This document shows positions 5,171 to 8,455 of a DNA stretch of 8,455 nucleotides, piece by piece. The stretch is from the NCBI GenBank assembly GCA_947068385.1, contig CAMTBF010000129.1, forward strand, positions 1-8,455. The letters are read 5' to 3'. The DNA is from an uncultured Lachnospiraceae bacterium (GTDB lineage Bacteria > Bacillota > Clostridia > Lachnospirales > Lachnospiraceae). The first letter of the stretch is position 1, and the number at the start of each line of letters is the position of its first letter. The translations under genes were made by a program, and so were the position numbers. The notes beneath the pieces were generated by a model, which made no database searches, was not told where the DNA came from, and saw only the letters and a list, made by a program, of their open reading frames with translations.

Positions 5171-7042
5171 ATGTGCGGAATATGCGGATTCATAGAAAAA
5201 GGCAGCCCCCCCAAAAAGGAGACTCTGGAGGCCATGATGGCGGCGCTGGTCCACAGGGGGCCTGACCAGGGGAAAAGCTGGATTTCAGATAGCGCGGCTT
5301 TCGGCTTCAGGCGGCTTGCCATCATCGACCCGGACGGCAGCGTCCAGCCCATGGTGAACGAGACCGGAGACAAGGTGCTGGTGTTCAACGGGGAAATCTA
5401 TAATTACCAGGAGCTGCGGCTGGAGCTCCTTGCCGCAGGGCACCGCTTTTCCAGCCAGGGGGACTCGGAGGTGCTGCTCCATGGGTACGAGGAGTGGGGC
5501 GAGAGGCTCCCTGAGCGCCTGCGGGGCATGTTCGCCTTTGCCATCTGGGACGAACGGGAGCAGACCCTCTTCGCGGCCAGGGATCCCTTCGGGATAAAGC
5601 CATTTTACTATACCGTCTCGGCGGGCAACCCGAAGGGCAGCTTCATCTTCGCCTCGGAAATCAAGGGGATCCTGCCCCATCCGGCCTATGAAAAGCGGTT
5701 CGATCCTGAGGCCCTGGAGCAGTATCTCTCCTTCCAGTATTCCGTTCTGGAGAAGACCTTCTTCCAGGGCATCCGCCAGCTGCTGCCCGGACATTTCCTT
5801 GTTTATCACAAGGGCGATACGGAGCTATCGCCAAAGCGTTATTTCCTGCCCATGCTCGCGCCGGAACAGGCCGGACGGGGAAAAGGGGCATCGGAGGAGG
5901 AGTGGATGGACCGGCTGGACGCAGCCATCGGGAATTCCGTGAAGGCCCATATGATAGCGGACGTGGAGGTGGGGACATTCCTGTCCGGCGGCGTGGACTC
6001 CGGCCTGATCGCCGCGGAGTTCACCGGGAGCAAGACCTTCACCGTGGGCTACGGCAAGGAGGACGGGTACTACAATGAGATCCCCCTGGCCAGGGAGCTG
6101 GCGGAAGAGCTGCAGCTGGAGCAGCACAACAAGCGGATTTCCGAGAAGGAGTTCTGGGAGGCCGTGCCGGAGGTGATGTACCATATGGACGAGCCCTCCG
6201 GGGACTCCTCGGCGGTGGCCCTGTACTTCCTGTCCAGGGAGGCCGCCCGGCATGTGCGGGTGGTGGTGTCCGGGGAGGGCGCGGACGAGCTCTTCGGCGG
6301 GTATTGCATCTACTGTGAGCCCCACTCCCTGCATCTGTACCAGAAACTCCCCAGGGCGGTTCGCAGGGGAATCGCCCGGATGGCCTCGGGGCTTCCCAAT
6401 GTCAGGGGACGGAGCTTCCTGATGCGCGGCGCGATGTCCCTGGAGGAACGGTTCATCGGCAACGCCAACCTGTTCACCGCGAAGGAGAGGCGGCGGCTCC
6501 TGAAATGCAGGACAAGGGCCGTGACGCCACAGGCCCTGCTGGCGAGGGACTATGAGGAGGCCGGGCGCCTGGACGAGGCCAGCCGCATGCAGTACATAGA
6601 CCTGCTCCACTGGCTCCCCGGGGACATCCTGCAGAAGGCCGACCGGATGAGCATGGCCCATTCCCTGGAGCTGCGGGTGCCCTATCTGGACAGGGAGGTG
6701 TTCCAGGTGGCAAGGCGGCTGCCCGCGAAATATAAGCAGAAGGGGCAGGTGTCGAAATATCTGTTCCGGAAGGTGGCAAGGCGGCATCTGCCCGAGAAGA
6801 GCTCCAGCCGCAAGAAGCTGGGCTTCCCGGTTCCCCTAGGGCATTTCCTGACCTCCGAGATGGGTAGGGCGGAGGTTCTGAAGGCCTTCGACTCCCCGGC
6901 TGCGAAGATGTTCTTCCACCGGGAGGCCCTGGACGAGCTGCTGGCAGGGGCAGGCTTCGGCAGAGGCAACACCAGCCGGAAGCTCTGGGCCGTGTATGCT
7001 TTTTTGGTGTGGTATGGGATTTATTTCCCGGCCTCTCCCTAA
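5171..7042 (+). CDS. asnB: Glutamine-dependent asparagine synthetase family enzyme
   Basis: A 623-residue class II glutamine amidotransferase/ATP-pyrophosphatase. The N-terminal glutaminase domain (about 2-200) starts with nucleophile Cys2 (MCGICGF), which fixes the start; it also has Arg48, the FNGEIYN loop (Asn73, Gly74, Glu75) and Asp98. The synthetase domain (about 245-600) has the pyrophosphate loop SGGVDS (272-277), PSGDS (342-346), SGEGADELFGGY (367-378), and the DRMSMAHSLELRVPYLD segment (491-507). The family transfers ammonia from glutamine through a tunnel to an AMP-activated carboxylate, classically aspartate. All recognisable catalytic residues are present. It is longer than the E. 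coli enzyme (about 554 residues) and closer in size to Bacillus AsnB/AsnO, some of which amidate meso-diaminopimelate in peptidoglycan; sequence alone does not decide the acceptor. AAAGGAG lies 8 nt before the ATG, inside a 9-bp inverted repeat. The upstream hexamers suggest control by the nearby two-component system. Confidence 0.95.
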   Translation: MCGICGFIEKGSPPKKETLEAMMAALVHRGPDQGKSWISDSAAFGFRRLAIIDPDGSVQPMVNETGDKVLVFNGEIYNYQELRLELLAAGHRFSSQGDSEVLLHGYEEWGERLPERLRGMFAFAIWDEREQTLFAARDPFGIKPFYYTVSAGNPKGSFIFASEIKGILPHPAYEKRFDPEALEQYLSFQYSVLEKTFFQGIRQLLPGHFLVYHKGDTELSPKRYFLPMLAPEQAGRGKGASEEEWMDRLDAAIGNSVKAHMIADVEVGTFLSGGVDSGLIAAEFTGSKTFTVGYGKEDGYYNEIPLARELAEELQLEQHNKRISEKEFWEAVPEVMYHMDEPSGDSSAVALYFLSREAARHVRVVVSGEGADELFGGYCIYCEPHSLHLYQKLPRAVRRGIARMASGLPNVRGRSFLMRGAMSLEERFIGNANLFTAKERRRLLKCRTRAVTPQALLARDYEEAGRLDEASRMQYIDLLHWLPGDILQKADRMSMAHSLELRVPYLDREVFQVARRLPAKYKQKGQVSKYLFRKVARRHLPEKSSSRKKLGFPVPLGHFLTSEMGRAEVLKAFDSPAAKMFFHREALDELLAGAGFGRGNTSRKLWAVYAFLVWYGIYFPASP

Positions 7043-8455
7043 TAGCGCTCCAGATGAAAAGAATACAGTATCCTCTCCTTCACAGGCTTCCCGAGCAGCT
7101 TCTGTACGGCCTCCTGGTAATAGTCCAGCTGAGTCTCATAACGGTTCCACAGCTCCTCCATGGAGGAGACGGCGTCGGTCTTGTAGTCGAGCAGGACAAT
7201 CCCGTCCTCCTCCTCGAAGAATACGTCTATGATTCCCTGGATCAGGACAGTCTCCGTCTCCGGGAAATCGCTTTTCAGGCGGCGGGCGTCGATGCCCAGC
7301 ACGAAGGGCTGCTCCCGGTACAGGCTGCCCCGGCACTGGGCCAGCCACATGCGCCAGGCCAGGGGGGAGCGCAGGAAGTTCTCGACCTTCCGCTGCCGCA
7401 CTGCCTGGAGATATTCCCCGGAGAGGCGGCCGCTCTCCGCCTCTGCCTCCAGAAAGGCCTGCAGGGCAGCAGTCAGCTTCTCCGGGCGCAGGCCCTGTCT
7501 GTATGCCTCGTAGGTTTCCGCAGGCGAAGAGCCCCCGTGGGCCTCTGCAGCCGCCCCCAGCACCGCTTCGAAATCCAGAAGCTCCATGACCCTGTGGTAG
7601 GCATTGCCCCTGACCGCGCCGCTGACCTTCTCCTCCCCCCTGCGGAACTGCGGGATGTAGGGCTGGATCTCCTTCTCCTCAAAGGCATGGAACGCCGCCT
7701 CGTCACGGTCCGCCATGGCCGCGATCTTTAATTCGGACACAGTCGTCTTCGTATACAGATCCGACAATACGGCATATGGGTAGACCGCATCCAGCCTTTC
7801 GGCCAGCCGTCTTCCCGCCTCCTGGTCCGCGAACTGCTCCGCGTGCTCCAGGGCCTCTTTCTTCTGGTGAAGCTGGACCTGCTCCCTGATCTCCTCCGTC
7901 TCCTCCCGCACCTGTTCCTGTACGGTCACCTGTATACAGGTGTTCGACAGGACGGGCAGCAGGAAATCCAGGAAGCTCCCCGCCTCCATGAAATCCAGAT
8001 AGGTCAGCCTCTCATGGCTGTTCTCCTTCGCCTGCTCCCAGCTTTCCAGGGCATGCTCCGTCACGCCTGTGAGGATCAGCTTCTCCCTGGCCCTGGTCAT
8101 GGCCACGTAGAGCAGCCGCAGCTCCTCCGACAGGCTCTCCTCCCGCAGCTTCCCGGCAAGGGCCATCCGCCGCAGGGTCCTGTTGCGGACGCGCCGTTTC
8201 GGATCCACATAGTCCGTGCCCAGGCCCAAGTCCATGTCCAGGATCAGGGACTGGTTCACGTCCTGCATGTTGAACCGCTTGCTTAAGCCTGCCACGAAAG
8301 TGATGGGGAATTCCAGCCCCTTGCTCTTGTGGATGCTCATGATGCGCACCACGTCCGCGTTCTCGTCCAGAAGCTCCGCCCCGCCGTAGTCCACGTCGTA
8401 TCTCTCCAGCTGCTCCATGTAGCGGATGAAGTGGAAGAGGCCGAAATAGCTGGTG
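7039..8455 (-). CDS. addA: ATP-dependent helicase/nuclease subunit A, C-terminal part (runs off right edge)
   Basis: The minus-strand frame is open from the window edge to TAG at 7039-7041: 471 codons of the C-terminal part of a protein normally about 1200 residues long. The ATG at 8418 is internal, because the 12 preceding codons continue AddA-like sequence (LFHFIRY). Counting from the first visible codon, the helicase motifs are IMSIHKSKGLEF (38-49) and ELRLLYVAMTRAREKLIL (111-128), typical of UvrD/RecB-type superfamily 1. A Glu/Gln-rich helix at about 175-205 links to the RecB-family nuclease domain with His287 (GNAYH), Asp410 (QGIID), Asp423 and Lys425 (DYKTD), and YETQLDYYQEAV. AddAB processes double-strand breaks for RecA loading at Chi sites in the cytoplasm; AddB is expected upstream, outside the window. 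Its stop overlaps that of convergent asnB. The nuclease appears intact. Very secure call. Confidence 0.95.
   Translation of the reverse strand, partial: TSYFGLFHFIRYMEQLERYDVDYGGAELLDENADVVRIMSIHKSKGLEFPITFVAGLSKRFNMQDVNQSLILDMDLGLGTDYVDPKRRVRNRTLRRMALAGKLREESLSEELRLLYVAMTRAREKLILTGVTEHALESWEQAKENSHERLTYLDFMEAGSFLDFLLPVLSNTCIQVTVQEQVREETEEIREQVQLHQKKEALEHAEQFADQEAGRRLAERLDAVYPYAVLSDLYTKTTVSELKIAAMADRDEAAFHAFEEKEIQPYIPQFRRGEEKVSGAVRGNAYHRVMELLDFEAVLGAAAEAHGGSSPAETYEAYRQGLRPEKLTAALQAFLEAEAESGRLSGEYLQAVRQRKVENFLRSPLAWRMWLAQCRGSLYREQPFVLGIDARRLKSDFPETETVLIQGIIDVFFEEEDGIVLLDYKTDAVSSMEELWNRYETQLDYYQEAVQKLLGKPVKERILYSFHLERY

Noticed and set aside
5825..6787. Long open frame (320 codons) on the minus strand inside asnB
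   Set aside because: His/Pro/Gln-rich shadow translation opposite an intact asparagine synthetase; no domain signal.
7009..7731. Plus-strand open frame (240 codons) opposite addA
   Set aside because: Leu/Gln/Pro-rich antisense shadow of the conserved AddA nuclease domain.
8416..8418. ATG at 8418 as the start of a separate minus-strand gene
   Set aside because: The frame is open upstream to the window edge and the preceding codons continue AddA sequence, so this Met is internal.

Overview
The window looks like a chromosomal segment of a Gram-positive anaerobe, most likely a high-GC member of the Clostridia (Lachnospiraceae-like). This is inferred from the AddA-type helicase-nuclease, the OmpR-family two-component pair with Firmicute-like sequence, the Shine-Dalgarno-rich starts and a typical lipoprotein signal peptide. 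I could run no database search, so the genus is open. Most of the window (about 1.2 kb to the right edge) is strongly GC-rich. The leftmost kilobase is visibly more AT-rich.

Layout. (1) 1-985, minus strand: the N-terminal 328 codons of a tetratricopeptide-repeat protein that runs off the left edge. (2) 986-1220: a divergent intergenic region with a promoter for each side, an 11-bp-periodic tandem hexamer array of the OmpR/PhoB type, a short palindrome and a leader hairpin. (3) 1221-5038, plus strand: a compact three-gene set of response regulator, sensor kinase (start overlaps the regulator's stop) and a lipoprotein with beta-propeller-like repeats, whose start lies just after, or inside, the end of the kinase gene. 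(4) 5039-5170: a short regulatory gap with a second array of similar hexamers and a 9-bp inverted repeat bracketing the ribosome binding site. (5) 5171-7042, plus strand: a class II glutamine-dependent asparagine synthetase-family enzyme (asnB). (6) 7039-8455, minus strand: the C-terminal 471 codons of addA, convergent with asnB and overlapping its stop codon.

How the parts may work together. The regulator and kinase form a membrane signalling pair. The surface lipoprotein encoded right behind them resembles in architecture the LpqB partner of the actinobacterial MtrAB system, so it may tune the kinase from outside the membrane. Hexamers GATACA and TTTACA recur in periodic arrays in front of both the regulator gene and asnB, which suggests (inference) autoregulation plus control of asnB. 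Some Gram-positive AsnB-family enzymes amidate meso-diaminopimelate in peptidoglycan rather than making free asparagine. A plausible reading is therefore an envelope-sensing circuit that controls a cell-wall or nitrogen amidotransferase. addA (recombinational repair) and the TPR gene are probably unrelated neighbours. I saw no RNA genes, CRISPR arrays, insertion sequences or convincing intrinsic terminators.
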